From assembly GCF_002844375.1 (NCBI RefSeq), contig NZ_CP024199.1, positions 1,996,001-2,060,000 of the forward strand: a DNA stretch of 64,000 nt, read 5' to 3'. Below the pieces are notes generated by a model. It searched no databases. It worked only from the letters and a program-made list of their open reading frames with translations, and had not been told where the DNA came from. Each line of letters starts with the position of its first letter. Within the stretch, counting starts at the first letter, position 1. The translations under genes and the position numbers were made by a program. Source of the stretch: Thalassospira marina. GTDB lineage: Bacteria; Pseudomonadota; Alphaproteobacteria; Rhodospirillales; Thalassospiraceae. Below are positions 17,805-26,812 of this stretch, in pieces.

Positions 17805-19082
17805 ATGCACGACATAAAATGGATTCGTGAAAATCCCGAAGCATTCGACGCAGCCATGAGCATGCGTAATGCCGAAATTACTGCTGCCCGTTTAATTGAT
17901 ATTGATGCCGAACGGCGCCGGCTGATGACCGAACATCAGGAATTGCTGGCACGCCGCAAAACCATTTCCGGCGATATCGGCAAAGCCAAACAGTCTGGCG
18001 GTAATGCCGATGAACTGATGGCTGAAATGGGTGGCCTCAAGGACCGTATCAAAGCTGCCGAAGACGGGCAGGCAGCCCTGAATGATCAGCTTGACCTGCT
18101 GCTGACATCCTTTCCGAACATCCTTGATGCATCGGTGCCCAAGGGCGCGGACGAAGATGACAATGTCGAAATTCGTCGCTGGGGCACCCCGGGCGAATTT
18201 GACTTTACCCCGGGCGAACATTTTGACCTGGGCGAAAAGCTCGGCATGATGGATTTTGCCACGGCGGCAAAGCTGTCGGGTTCGCGCTTTGTTATTCTGC
18301 GCGGTCAGCTTGCGCGTCTGGAACGTGCCCTGGCACAGTTCATGATTGACATGCATGTCAACGAACATGGCTATGAGGAAACCACCACGCCGATGCTGGT
18401 GAAGGACGATGCTATGTTTGGCACTGGCCAGTTGCCGAAATTTGCCGAAGATTCGTTTAAAACAACCAATGACATGTGGTTGATCCCGACATCGGAAGTC
18501 ACACTGACCAACCAGGTTGCCGGCGAAATCGTCGATACTGCCAGCCTGCCGTTGCGCTATACCGCACTGACCCAGTGTTTCCGTTCCGAGGCGGGATCGG
18601 CCGGGCGTGATACGCGCGGTATGATCCGCCAGCACCAGTTCTCGAAGGTCGAAATGGTTTCCATCGTCGATCCGGAACAGTCGGATGCCGAACTGGAACG
18701 CAAAACACAGTGCGCTGAAGAAGTGCTGCAGCGTTTGGGCCTGCCTTACCGCACCATTTTGCTGTGTTCGGGCGATACCGGTTTTTCGGCCATGAAAACC
18801 TATGACATCGAAGTCTGGTTGCCGGGGCAGGGCCGTTACCGCGAAATTTCGTCCTGCTCGAACACGGGTGAATTTCAGGCACGCCGCATGAATGCCCGTT
18901 GCCGTGCCCAGGGCGACAAGAAAACCCGTTTCGTCCATACCCTGAATGGATCGGGCCTTGCGGTCGGGCGCTGCCTGATTGCGGTCATGGAAAATTATCA
19001 GCAGGCAGATGGTTCCATTAAGGTTCCGGAAGCATTGGTGCCTTATATGGGCGGTATGACTGAAATTTCCGTGACGAAGTAA
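17805..19082 (+). CDS. serS: Serine--tRNA ligase
   Basis: A class II synthetase of 425 residues. The N-terminal ~105 residues form the long antiparallel coiled coil that binds the tRNA-Ser variable arm (MHDIKWIRENPEAFDAAM … IKAAEDGQAALNDQ). The catalytic core has motif 2 (LTQCFRSEAGSAGRDTRGM) and motif 3 (GSGLAVGRCLIAVMEN). AAGGTG precedes the ATG. surE follows after 9 bases, as in many alphaproteobacteria. Confidence 0.97.
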   Translation: MHDIKWIRENPEAFDAAMSMRNAEITAARLIDIDAERRRLMTEHQELLARRKTISGDIGKAKQSGGNADELMAEMGGLKDRIKAAEDGQAALNDQLDLLLTSFPNILDASVPKGADEDDNVEIRRWGTPGEFDFTPGEHFDLGEKLGMMDFATAAKLSGSRFVILRGQLARLERALAQFMIDMHVNEHGYEETTTPMLVKDDAMFGTGQLPKFAEDSFKTTNDMWLIPTSEVTLTNQVAGEIVDTASLPLRYTALTQCFRSEAGSAGRDTRGMIRQHQFSKVEMVSIVDPEQSDAELERKTQCAEEVLQRLGLPYRTILLCSGDTGFSAMKTYDIEVWLPGQGRYREISSCSNTGEFQARRMNARCRAQGDKKTRFVHTLNGSGLAVGRCLIAVMENYQQADGSIKVPEALVPYMGGMTEISVTK

Positions 19083-19091
19083 GGTTTATCC

Positions 19092-19859
19092 ATGATCGAT
19101 CTGCATAATGCCCGCATTCTGATCTGCAATGATGACGGTATAGATGCCCCTGGCATCAAATTGCTTGAAAGTCTTGCGCGGCAGTTTTCAGATGATGTGT
19201 GGGTGGTTGCACCGTCGATAGAACAAAGTGGCGCAGGGCATTCGCTTACCCTGCGCCGCCCGTTACGTATCCATCAGCGTGACGAACGCCATTTTGCTGT
19301 TGATGGCACGCCGACGGACTGCATCCTGCTGGCCTTGCAGGTTATCATGCGTGAAACACCACCTGATATTGTGTTTTCAGGCATCAATCGCGGCGGCAAT
19401 CTGGGCGAGGATGTAACCTATTCCGGCACGGTGGCGGCCGCCATGGAATCTGCTCTGCTGAATGTGCCGGCCATTGCATTTTCGCAGTATTTTTCCCAGA
19501 AAATGATCAGTTGGGATATTGCCAGGGCGCATTTGACCAATGTGGTTACTTCACTTGTGAAGGAAGAATGGCCGCGTAACGTTTTGATTAACGTTAATTT
19601 TCCTGAAAAGGAACGCGAAGGTGGGGCGAAAATTCGCATTACACGGCAGGGGCAGCGTAAAATTGGTGATCACGTTGCCGAACGTCAGGACCCGCACGGC
19701 GAACCCTATTACTGGATCGGTGCCATTCGGTCGGAATTGCCCGAAGATGAAAACGCCGATTTACATGTGATCGAAAAGGGCGATATTTCTGTTACGCCAA
19801 TCGGCCTTGATTTTACCGATAATGTGACCCTCGAAAAACTGACAAAGGCATTTCAGTGA
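19092..19859 (+). CDS. surE: 5'/3'-nucleotidase SurE
   Basis: A divalent-metal-dependent nucleoside-monophosphate phosphatase, 255 residues. Seen: the metal-binding ARILICNDDGIDAPGI at the N-terminus, APSIEQSGAGHSLTL, DGTPTDCILLAL, and VFSGINRGGNLGEDVTYSGTVAAAMES, the full SurE signature set. Stop and next start overlap (GTGA), so pcm is translationally coupled. Confidence 0.96.
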   Translation: MIDLHNARILICNDDGIDAPGIKLLESLARQFSDDVWVVAPSIEQSGAGHSLTLRRPLRIHQRDERHFAVDGTPTDCILLALQVIMRETPPDIVFSGINRGGNLGEDVTYSGTVAAAMESALLNVPAIAFSQYFSQKMISWDIARAHLTNVVTSLVKEEWPRNVLINVNFPEKEREGGAKIRITRQGQRKIGDHVAERQDPHGEPYYWIGAIRSELPEDENADLHVIEKGDISVTPIGLDFTDNVTLEKLTKAFQ

Positions 19860-20509
19860 GTACGCCTGCCATTGCCCGTGCACCGGAAATCGATGCCCTG
19901 CTGGAAACACTGCGTCAGGACGGCATTCACGACGAAGCCGTTCTGAAAGCGCTGGCTGATATTCCGCGTGAATTGTTTGTTGCCGAGCCATTTGCCAGCC
20001 GCGCCTGGGAAAATGTCGCATTGCCAATCAGCAAGGGGCAAACCATTTCCCAGCCCTATATCGTCGCGCTGATGACACAGGCCCTGCAGCTTAATGATCG
20101 CATGAAGGTGCTTGAGGTCGGTACGGGATCTGGCTATCAGGCTGCAATCCTTGCCCGTCTGGCGCGCCGTGTTTACACACTTGAGCGGCATAAACCCCTG
20201 CTGCGCGAGGCAGAAGACCGTTTTCGCAAACTGGGCCTGCACACCATTTCAACCCTTCATGCCGATGGCGGGCTGGGGTGGAAGGCACAGGCACCGTTTG
20301 ACCGTATCATTGTGACGGCATCGGCACAGGATGTGCCACCGGTACTGGTTGATCAGCTTGCCATTGGCGGGATCATGGTGGTGCCGGTAGGCGAAGTTTC
20401 CCATACCCAGATTTTGCTGCGTGTGATGCGCACCCCGACCGGCATAGACGTTACCGAACTGATGCCGGTGCGGTTTGTGCCCATGCTGGCTGGCACCGAA
20501 GAATTCTGA
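19856..20509 (+). CDS. pcm: Protein-L-isoaspartate O-methyltransferase
   Basis: Methylates isoaspartyl residues in aged proteins using SAM, starting their repair. The 217 residues show ISKGQTISQPYIVALM (substrate loop), SAM motif I VLEVGTGSGYQAAILARL, YTLERHKPL, and FDRIIVTASAQDVP. GTG at 19856 overlaps the surE stop. The order surE–pcm–nlpD-like is shared with E. coli. Confidence 0.95.
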   Translation: MSTPAIARAPEIDALLETLRQDGIHDEAVLKALADIPRELFVAEPFASRAWENVALPISKGQTISQPYIVALMTQALQLNDRMKVLEVGTGSGYQAAILARLARRVYTLERHKPLLREAEDRFRKLGLHTISTLHADGGLGWKAQAPFDRIIVTASAQDVPPVLVDQLAIGGIMVVPVGEVSHTQILLRVMRTPTGIDVTELMPVRFVPMLAGTEEF

Positions 20510-20579
20510 AATCTTGCCATCTGTGAAAATTTTCGCCTCGTTACCGATTATTAACCGGTGATGCGGGAAAATCTTCGAC

Positions 20580-21731
20580 ATGATGAAAAATTATGTCAAA
20601 CACGTCGTTCATAATGTCCGGACGTTGCTGTTTGTCTGCGGGACAACAGCGGCGCTAAGTGGGTGTTTGCTTAATTCAAAGCCGGTTCCGGTCGTTTATG
20701 ACGAAGGCACAAATTATTCGCTTTCGGCCATGCCAGAGCTGCGCAATGGCGAACGCGTGATCACCGTTAAACGTGGTGACAGTGTTTCGCTGCTGGCCGA
20801 ACGCTATCACGCCGATTTCCGCAAATTCGCCGCCAGAAACAGCCTTAGCTCGCCGTATGTCATCTATCCCGGACAACGGCTGGTTTTACCGCCCTGGCAG
20901 GCCGAATATGACAGCCGCCCGCCAGAAACGGCTGTGGCGCAATCATCAGGCAATTCGCGAGCAACCAAAAACGTTGTCATTGCTGGCCGCGCGCAACCGG
21001 TTGAAATAACCTCGGCACCGCTTGATGCGCCTTCATCGGCAGCATCACAGCCTGCATCGGCTGCACCGGCATCCGATCTTAGCCCGGTTACTGACATCAC
21101 CAGTTCCAAAAGCACGGTTATTGCCGGCGCCAATTTACCTGTTCCGGGGATAAAGCCACAGGATATTGCCGCACAGGCCGAACGCCAGTTTGCGTCGGGA
21201 AATAGCTGGCGCAATACCACCGGCACCAAGGTTGCCAGCAGCAGCCCGACCAGCACGGGTGGTAGCGCTGCTGTTGTTCCTTCCAGTGCGGCATCGCACC
21301 CATCGCGGGTCAAGGTTGATGATATCGTTCCTGCGGGCCGGCAGGGCTTTATCTGGCCGGTACAGGGCAAGGTTGTTCTGGGATATGGTGCCGGGCCCGG
21401 TGGCCTGTTTAATGATGGCATCAATATTGCGGCTGAACGCGGCACTGCCATTCTGGCGACCGACAATGGGGTTGTTACCTATGTCGGCAATGAACTGCGT
21501 GGTTTTGGCAACCTGATCCTGATCAAACATGCCGATGGTTATGTGTCGGCCTATGCGCACACTGAAAACCCGCTGGTGGCGCGCGGCGATGTGGTTAGCC
21601 GAGGGCAGCGCATTTCTTCGGTCGGCGCGACGGGTGCGGTCAACCGACCACAGCTTCATTTTGAAATCCGTCAGGGTCGCAAATCACGCGATCCGGTAAA
21701 ATACTTGCCTCAGGCAGTTGCATCCCGCTGA
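20580..21731 (+). CDS. nlpD: NlpD-like lipoprotein: LysM plus degenerate LytM/M23 domain
   Basis: A 383-residue envelope lipoprotein. A signal peptide ends in a lipobox (ALSGC, Cys at ~residue 29). A LysM domain (~60–105, ITVKRGDSVSLLAERYHADF … YPGQRLVLP) should bind peptidoglycan. A long Ala/Ser/Pro linker follows, then a LytM domain (~260–375). In LytM the first zinc ligand position reads FNDGINIA where active M23 enzymes have HxGxD; AYAHT and LHFEIR are kept. This pattern matches E. coli NlpD, which lacks hydrolase activity and activates the amidase AmiC. Gene position after surE–pcm also matches nlpD. A bidirectional terminator follows. Confidence 0.87.
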   Translation: MMKNYVKHVVHNVRTLLFVCGTTAALSGCLLNSKPVPVVYDEGTNYSLSAMPELRNGERVITVKRGDSVSLLAERYHADFRKFAARNSLSSPYVIYPGQRLVLPPWQAEYDSRPPETAVAQSSGNSRATKNVVIAGRAQPVEITSAPLDAPSSAASQPASAAPASDLSPVTDITSSKSTVIAGANLPVPGIKPQDIAAQAERQFASGNSWRNTTGTKVASSSPTSTGGSAAVVPSSAASHPSRVKVDDIVPAGRQGFIWPVQGKVVLGYGAGPGGLFNDGINIAAERGTAILATDNGVVTYVGNELRGFGNLILIKHADGYVSAYAHTENPLVARGDVVSRGQRISSVGATGAVNRPQLHFEIRQGRKSRDPVKYLPQAVASR

Positions 21732-21737
21732 CCCATT

Positions 21738-21776
21738 AAAAAACGGCCTGATTGCGCAATCAGGCCGTTTCTGTTT
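21738..21776. terminator. Bidirectional terminator between nlpD and the DUF815 gene
   Basis: A perfect 12-bp stem ACGGCCTGATTG / CAATCAGGCCGT with a 2-nt centre is flanked by A6 on the left and TTTCTGTTT on the right. Confidence 0.85.
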
Positions 21777-21814
21777 GGGCTGTCTATGAGCATTCGATGG
21801 GCTTGTATGCCTGT

Positions 21815-22678
21815 TCAAGCGATATGTTTGCCCTGTTCCCCTGCAATTTCCTGAATGAACTGCCAGGCGACTCGTCCGGACCGGCTGCCACGCGTTACGG
21901 TCCATTCCTTGGCGCGCGCAAATAGTTCGTCCTCGGCAATATCCAGGTCATATTCCTTGGCATATCCGGCGATGATCTCGAAATAAACATCCTGCGAAAT
22001 ATTGTGGAAGCCCAGCCACAGCCCGAACCGGTCGGAAAGCGATACTTTTTCTTCAACTGCTTCTGACGGGTTGATTGCAGTTGAGCGTTCGTTTTCGATC
22101 ATGTCGCGCGCCATCAGGTGGCGACGGTTGGATGTGGCATAGAAAATCACGTTGGCCGGGCGGCCTTCAATCCCGCCATCCAGCACTGCTTTCAATGATT
22201 TATAGGATTCGTCCTGCAGGTCAAAAGACAGGTCATCACAGAACAGAACCGTCTTGCGCCCGCTATCTTGCAGGATTTTCAGCAAAACGGGCAGGGTGGG
22301 AATATCCTCGCGGTGAATTTCCACCAGCGCCAGGGAAGACGGGGTTTCCATATTGATTAGCGCATGCATCGCCTTGACGATCGAGCTTTTGCCCGTACCG
22401 CGCGCGCCCCACAGCAGCGCATTATTGGCTGGCAGGCCATCGGCAAAGCGTTTGGTGTTGTTATAAAGAATACGCTTTTGCTGTTCGATCCCTTGCAAAA
22501 GGCCAATATCCACCCGGTTAACCTGTTTGACGGGCTGCAAATACCCGGTTTCGGCATGCCAGACAAAGGCATCAGCCACAGAAAGGTCGTTCTGCTGGCG
22601 GGCAGGCGGTGCCATGCGTTCAAGGGCATCGGCAATGCGGGACAATGTTGGCAGCAAATCGGCAAGGGTATCGGTCAT
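21815..22678 (-). CDS. DUF815 AAA+-like ATPase
   Basis: About 287 residues. Seen: Walker A GARGTGKSS near residue 90, Walker B VLFCDDLSFDLQ, a sensor-like VIFYATSNRRHL, and C-terminal GSRSGRVAWQFIQEIAG. This is the DUF815 family, a P-loop ATPase related to AAA+ loaders, common in proteobacteria and without an established role. ATG at 22678 has AAGAGG upstream; a GTG at 22723 is also in frame but poorly placed. It diverges from yajC across about 300 bases. Confidence 0.85.
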   Translation of the reverse strand: MTDTLADLLPTLSRIADALERMAPPARQQNDLSVADAFVWHAETGYLQPVKQVNRVDIGLLQGIEQQKRILYNNTKRFADGLPANNALLWGARGTGKSSIVKAMHALINMETPSSLALVEIHREDIPTLPVLLKILQDSGRKTVLFCDDLSFDLQDESYKSLKAVLDGGIEGRPANVIFYATSNRRHLMARDMIENERSTAINPSEAVEEKVSLSDRFGLWLGFHNISQDVYFEIIAGYAKEYDLDIAEDELFARAKEWTVTRGSRSGRVAWQFIQEIAGEQGKHIA

Positions 22679-22908
22679 GGGGGCCTCTTGGATGTTTTCA
22701 TTTTTGGTGGCAGCAGAATTCACTGCATTTTATGGGCGAACCCTAGCACAGCATGCTTCGCACGGAATAGTCCGTATAAACCGGCATTGGGACTGTGAAT
22801 CTGGTCACAAAGTCGCGCAACACAAGGTAATTCAACCGCCAATGCGCATGGATGTGTGATTTATAAGGCACGCAATGGCCTGTTTGAGGCAAATTTAAGC
22901 GATCTTTC

Positions 22909-22936
22909 TTGCAACGGTGAACGACACCGTTATATT
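22909..22936 (+). promoter_or_regulatory. Candidate sigma-70 promoter for yajC–secDF with a dyad in the spacer
   Basis: TTGCAA (22909–22914) and TATATT (22931–22936) are 16 bases apart. The spacer contains a perfect 7-bp inverted repeat AACGGTG-N5-CACCGTT (22913–22931), which could be an operator. The rest of the ~300-base divergent gap (22679–22979) shows nothing I can name. Confidence 0.5.
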
Positions 22937-22979
22937 CCGGCAGTTGATTGGTTTTTCTGTTTTAGGTTAGGAGTTCCTA

Positions 22980-23369
22980 ATGTTGATTTCACCGGCTTTT
23001 GCTCAGGGTGCTGGTGGCGCTGCTGGCGGAGCAGATATGCTGACTAGCTTTCTGCCGCTGATCCTGATTTTTGTGGTTTTCTACTTTTTGCTCATTCGTC
23101 CGCAGCAGAAGAAACAGAAAGAACACAAAGCAATGCTGGCTGCGGTTCGCCGCGGCGACAAAATCGTTACGGCTGGTGGGATCATCGGAACCGTTGCCAA
23201 GGTCGTCAATGACGATGAAGTTTCCGTCGAGATTGCTGATGGCGTGAAAGTCAAAGTCGCACGGGGCATGATCTCGAATGTCCTGTCGCGCACCGAACCG
23301 GCCAAGGGTGGTTCGGATGCCGAAGACAAGGCAGACGAGAAGAAAACTGAAGAAGTCAAAAAAGACTGA
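22980..23369 (+). CDS. yajC: Preprotein translocase subunit YajC
   Basis: A small inner-membrane accessory of the SecDF complex, 129 residues. One hydrophobic helix (LTSFLPLILIFVVFYFLLI) is followed at once by RPQQKKQKEHKAML, the YajC signature, then a small KOW/SH3-like domain (RRGDKIVTAGGIIGTV) and a charged Lys/Glu tail. The TTAGGAG Shine-Dalgarno is 5 bases before the ATG. secD and secF follow. Confidence 0.95.
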   Translation: MLISPAFAQGAGGAAGGADMLTSFLPLILIFVVFYFLLIRPQQKKQKEHKAMLAAVRRGDKIVTAGGIIGTVAKVVNDDEVSVEIADGVKVKVARGMISNVLSRTEPAKGGSDAEDKADEKKTEEVKKD

Positions 23370-23386
23370 TTTCTGTCAAAGCTACA

Positions 23387-23413
23387 GGCGGAACCTCCCG
23401 GTTCCGCCTTTCT
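23387..23413 (+). terminator. Hairpin between yajC and secD, likely partial terminator
   Basis: A perfect 9-bp stem GGCGGAACC / GGTTCCGCC with a 4-nt loop is followed by TTTCT. A weak U-tract suggests attenuation rather than a full stop. Confidence 0.6.
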
Positions 23414-23516
23414 GCATATTACTGGCGGTCGGCCGGGCAAGTCCTTCCTTATTATCCTGATTGAGCCCTGAGCCCGATGTCGCAATGTTCCCCAGACATC
23501 TCTGGTTAAAGGACAC

Positions 23517-25088
23517 ATGCTTTATTTTACCAAATGGAAAGCAACACTGGTTTTGCTGGTGTGTGCTTTGGGCGTGATATATGCCGCGCCAAACTTCCTT
23601 CCCAAGGGTACGTTCCCGACAGAATCAAGCTGGATGCCCGGTAAGCAGATCAGCCTTGGTCTTGACCTGCGTGGTGGCTCGCACATGCTTTTGGAAGTGG
23701 GGGTCGATAGCGTTATTCGAGAACGTTACGACTCACTGACCGAAAACATGCGAGACGCCCTTCGCGAGCAGCGTATTCGCTATCGCGGCCTGCGCGGTTC
23801 GGCCGATGGTGCATCTGTAACCATCGTTAGCGATGATGATGTCGAGAAAGCCCGTTCCCTGATGGCAAAGCTGGACCCGCTGACGGTTGTCGGTGGTGAA
23901 GGCAACCACATCATGCTGACTTACAACGAACAGACGCGCCGCGAAATGGTCGATCGGGCCATCAGCCAGTCGCTGGAAGTTGTCCGTCGCCGTGTGGACG
24001 AACTGGGTACGACAGAGCCGTCGATCCAGCGTCAGGGGGAAGACCGCATCGTTGTTCAGGTTCCTGGTCTTGATGATCCGTCGCGCCTGCGTGACATTCT
24101 TGGCCGTACGGCAAAGATGAACTTTCATCTGATCAACGAAACCAAAACCCCGCAGCAGGCCAAGGCCACCGGCATTCCGCCCGGTGCCGTGATCATGCCC
24201 GGTGCTGATAACGCATCACCCGGCGAACCGGAAGAATATCTGGTTGATCGCCGTGTCGTGGTTTCCGGTGACAACCTGATCGACAGCCAGCCAACCTTCA
24301 ATGATGGCCGCCCGGTGGTTTCCTTCCGCTTTGATGCGGCAGGCGGGGCACGTTTTGGCGATGTCACCAGCAAAAATACCGGCCGCCGTCTTGCCATCGT
24401 TCTTGATGGCAAGGTGATTTCGGCACCGCGCATCAATGAACCGATCATGGGTGGCAGCGGCATCATTACCGGCCAGTTTGGCGTTCAGGAAGCAAATGAC
24501 CTGTCGCTGCTGCTGCGTGCCGGTGCGTTGCCCGCGCCGATGAAAATTCTTGAAGAACGTTCGGTTGGTCCGGGCCTTGGTCAGGATTCCATTGATTCGG
24601 GCGAAATCGCTGCTGTTCTTGGTATGGTCTTTGTTGTGGCCTTCATGGCCGTCAGCTATGGCCTGTTTGGCATTTTTGCCAACCTTGCCCTGATCATCAA
24701 CCTGGTGCTGATCCTGGCGATCATGTCGGTTCTACAGGCAACCCTGACATTGCCGGGTATTGCCGGTATCGTTCTGACAGTCGGTATGGCGGTTGACGCC
24801 AACGTTCTTATTTTTGAACGTATCCGCGAAGAACGAAAAATCGGCCGATCGATCATCAGTTCGATTGATGCCGGTTACCGCAGCGCCATGTCGACCATTC
24901 TTGATGCCAACATCACGACCCTGATTGCAGCGCTGGTGCTGTTCAGCTTTGGCTCCGGCCCGATCAAGGGCTTTGCCGTGACGCTGGCAATCGGGATCAT
25001 CACGTCGATGTTCGCAGCCATCTGGGTGACACGTCTGATCGTGGCATTCTGGGTCAAGCATCGTCGTCCGACTGAACTTGTCTTGTGA
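23517..25088 (+). CDS. secD: Protein translocase subunit SecD
   Basis: The proton-driven RND-type partner of SecYEG that pulls secreted proteins across. At 523 residues it has one N-terminal membrane helix, a large periplasmic P1 domain (GLDLRGGSHMLLEV; VVRRRVDELGTTEPSIQRQGEDR), and five C-terminal helices. VLTVGMAVDANVLIFERIREE is the conserved TM4 motif with the aspartate needed for proton movement. Stop and the secF start are 19 bases apart. Confidence 0.97.
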   Translation: MLYFTKWKATLVLLVCALGVIYAAPNFLPKGTFPTESSWMPGKQISLGLDLRGGSHMLLEVGVDSVIRERYDSLTENMRDALREQRIRYRGLRGSADGASVTIVSDDDVEKARSLMAKLDPLTVVGGEGNHIMLTYNEQTRREMVDRAISQSLEVVRRRVDELGTTEPSIQRQGEDRIVVQVPGLDDPSRLRDILGRTAKMNFHLINETKTPQQAKATGIPPGAVIMPGADNASPGEPEEYLVDRRVVVSGDNLIDSQPTFNDGRPVVSFRFDAAGGARFGDVTSKNTGRRLAIVLDGKVISAPRINEPIMGGSGIITGQFGVQEANDLSLLLRAGALPAPMKILEERSVGPGLGQDSIDSGEIAAVLGMVFVVAFMAVSYGLFGIFANLALIINLVLILAIMSVLQATLTLPGIAGIVLTVGMAVDANVLIFERIREERKIGRSIISSIDAGYRSAMSTILDANITTLIAALVLFSFGSGPIKGFAVTLAIGIITSMFAAIWVTRLIVAFWVKHRRPTELVL

Positions 25089-25107
25089 GGAAGGGAGCAA
25101 TTCGCAC

Positions 25108-26046
25108 ATGAAACCGTTGCATCTTGTTCCGGATGACGTGAACATCCCGTTCCTCAAAATCCGGAAGCTGTTTTACATCTTCTCGCTCTCGCTCGTGGTT
25201 CTGTCGGGCGTGCTGTTCTTCACCAAGGGCCTTAATTTCGGTATCGATTTCCGCGGCGGTATTCTGCTCGAAATCAAAACCGATGGTCCGGCCGATATTC
25301 CGGGATTGCGTGACAATCTTGGCAGCCTTGGCCTGGGTGACGTTGCCATTCAGCAGTTCGGTGAACCCGATGACGTGCTGATCCAGTTGCAGCGCCAGGA
25401 CGGCGATGAACAGGCCCAGATGGCGGCACTTGAAACCGTGACCAAGGCCCTTGGTGATGGTGTTAGTATCCGCCGCTCCGAGCTTGTCGGCCCGAAGGTT
25501 GGTGACGAACTTAAGGAAGCAGGCCTTTATTCGGTTGTGATCTCGCTTGCGCTGATCATGATCTATATCTGGTTCCGCTTTGAATGGCAGTTCGCTGTCG
25601 CCTCGGTCGTGGCACTGTTGCATGACGTGATCATTACGGTTGGCCTGTTTGTCATTTCCGGCATCCAGTTCGACCTGGCAACGCTGGCTGCGATCCTGAC
25701 AGTGGCAGGTTATTCCATTAACGATACTGTGGTCGTGTTTGACCGTATTCGCGAATTCATGCGCAAATATCGTAAAATGGACCTGATCGAGCTTTTGGAT
25801 CTGTCGATCAACACCACGCTGTCACGTACCGTGATGACGTCGTTGACGACGCTTCTTGCGCTGATCGCCCTGTTCCTGTTTGGCGGCGAAGCCATTCGTG
25901 GTTTCACCTTCGCCCTTATTTTCGGCATCGTGATTGGTACATATTCCTCGATCTGTGTGGCGTCGCCGCTGCTGGTCGTGCTGAAGCTGCGCCGCAAGAT
26001 CCCGGAAGGCGAAGAAGCCAACCCCGAAGAGGCCAATGCCCTGTAA
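25108..26046 (+). CDS. secF: Protein translocase subunit SecF
   Basis: Pairs with SecD. About 312 residues with six membrane helices. Seen: GLNFGIDFRGGILLEI, a short periplasmic domain, and YSINDTVVVFDRIREFMRKY, the SecF version of the TM4 motif. ATG at 25108 is preferred (MKPLHLVPDD, GGGAG upstream); an in-frame start at 25078 inside secD is less likely. A strong terminator follows. Confidence 0.96.
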   Translation: MKPLHLVPDDVNIPFLKIRKLFYIFSLSLVVLSGVLFFTKGLNFGIDFRGGILLEIKTDGPADIPGLRDNLGSLGLGDVAIQQFGEPDDVLIQLQRQDGDEQAQMAALETVTKALGDGVSIRRSELVGPKVGDELKEAGLYSVVISLALIMIYIWFRFEWQFAVASVVALLHDVIITVGLFVISGIQFDLATLAAILTVAGYSINDTVVVFDRIREFMRKYRKMDLIELLDLSINTTLSRTVMTSLTTLLALIALFLFGGEAIRGFTFALIFGIVIGTYSSICVASPLLVVLKLRRKIPEGEEANPEEANAL

Positions 26047-26089
26047 TAGCGGCAGGCAGTAATTTCTGCCGGTACTAGACATTTACAAG

Positions 26090-26127
26090 AAGGCCGGGTT
26101 CGTGCGAAAACGACCCGGCCTTTTTTT
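26090..26127 (+). terminator. Intrinsic terminator after secF
   Basis: AAGGCCGGGT pairs with ACCCGGCCTT, followed by seven T residues. The Mth938-like gene begins 60 bases further, so some read-through is possible. Confidence 0.85.
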
Positions 26128-26186
26128 ATGCCCGAAGCAGGCGATAGAACGTTTCTGGCATCCAGTCACCACCAACGAGGTTTCCC

Positions 26187-26567
26187 ATGTCGATGGACAT
26201 CACACCGATGGTAGCATCGGGCCGCAAAATTGTTTCCAGCTATGGGGATGGCCTGTTTCGGTTCGGGGCGGAAAAGGCCGAAGGCTCGGTTTTGCTGTTT
26301 CCCAACGAATTCATGCGCTGGCCCCATATCGACATGACGACCGTGACCGAAGACTCATTTGCCGATGTCATCGAACGGGCAGGGCAGATCGATATTTTGT
26401 TACTCGGCATGGGAACCCGGATGCAGCCGGTTAAAACCGCATGGCGTAACGCCCTGCGGCCGCATGGTATCGTGATCGAGCCCATGGATACCGGTGCCGC
26501 TTGCCGTACCTTCAATGTGCTTCTGTCCGAAGAACGCCGGGTTGCTGCTGCCCTGATTGCGGTCTGA
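26187..26567 (+). CDS. Mth938-like (DUF498) protein, NDUFAF3 homolog
   Basis: A 126-residue soluble protein. Seen: YGDGLFRFGAEKAEGSVLLFP, a conserved LLLGMGTRMQPV, and MDTGAACRTFNVLLSEERRVAAALIAV at the C-terminus, which are the marks of the Mth938/NDUFAF3 family. In mitochondria NDUFAF3 is an assembly factor of respiratory complex I. In alphaproteobacteria homologs sit next to secD–secF, as here. Its bacterial role is not settled; a part in complex I biogenesis is inference. The NDUFAF6-like gene lies 1.5 kb downstream. Confidence 0.85.
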   Translation: MSMDITPMVASGRKIVSSYGDGLFRFGAEKAEGSVLLFPNEFMRWPHIDMTTVTEDSFADVIERAGQIDILLLGMGTRMQPVKTAWRNALRPHGIVIEPMDTGAACRTFNVLLSEERRVAAALIAV

Positions 26568-26812
26568 CGGCCCCTTTTTCTATTTTCATACCTGCCGGTA
26601 TAGCGGCTGTTCCGATCTGTTTCGGAACAATTTGCCTCGCCTTGCGTGTTGTATCCTAAGGGATTAACGCAAACAGGCAGGGGATACCTGCGGCCCAATC
26701 CTTTAACCCGTGCAGACGCGCGTGTTTTGATGCAATCGCTAGCAGGTTGTGTCTGTTCGTGTGGTCGGTCCATTGACCACGATAAAGGGATTTCAGGCCG
26801 TAAATCTGGCAT

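Noticed and set aside
17892..18938. Minus-strand open frame (348 codons) opposite serS
   Set aside because: Complete overlap with SerRS, no domain and no Shine-Dalgarno. A codon-bias shadow.
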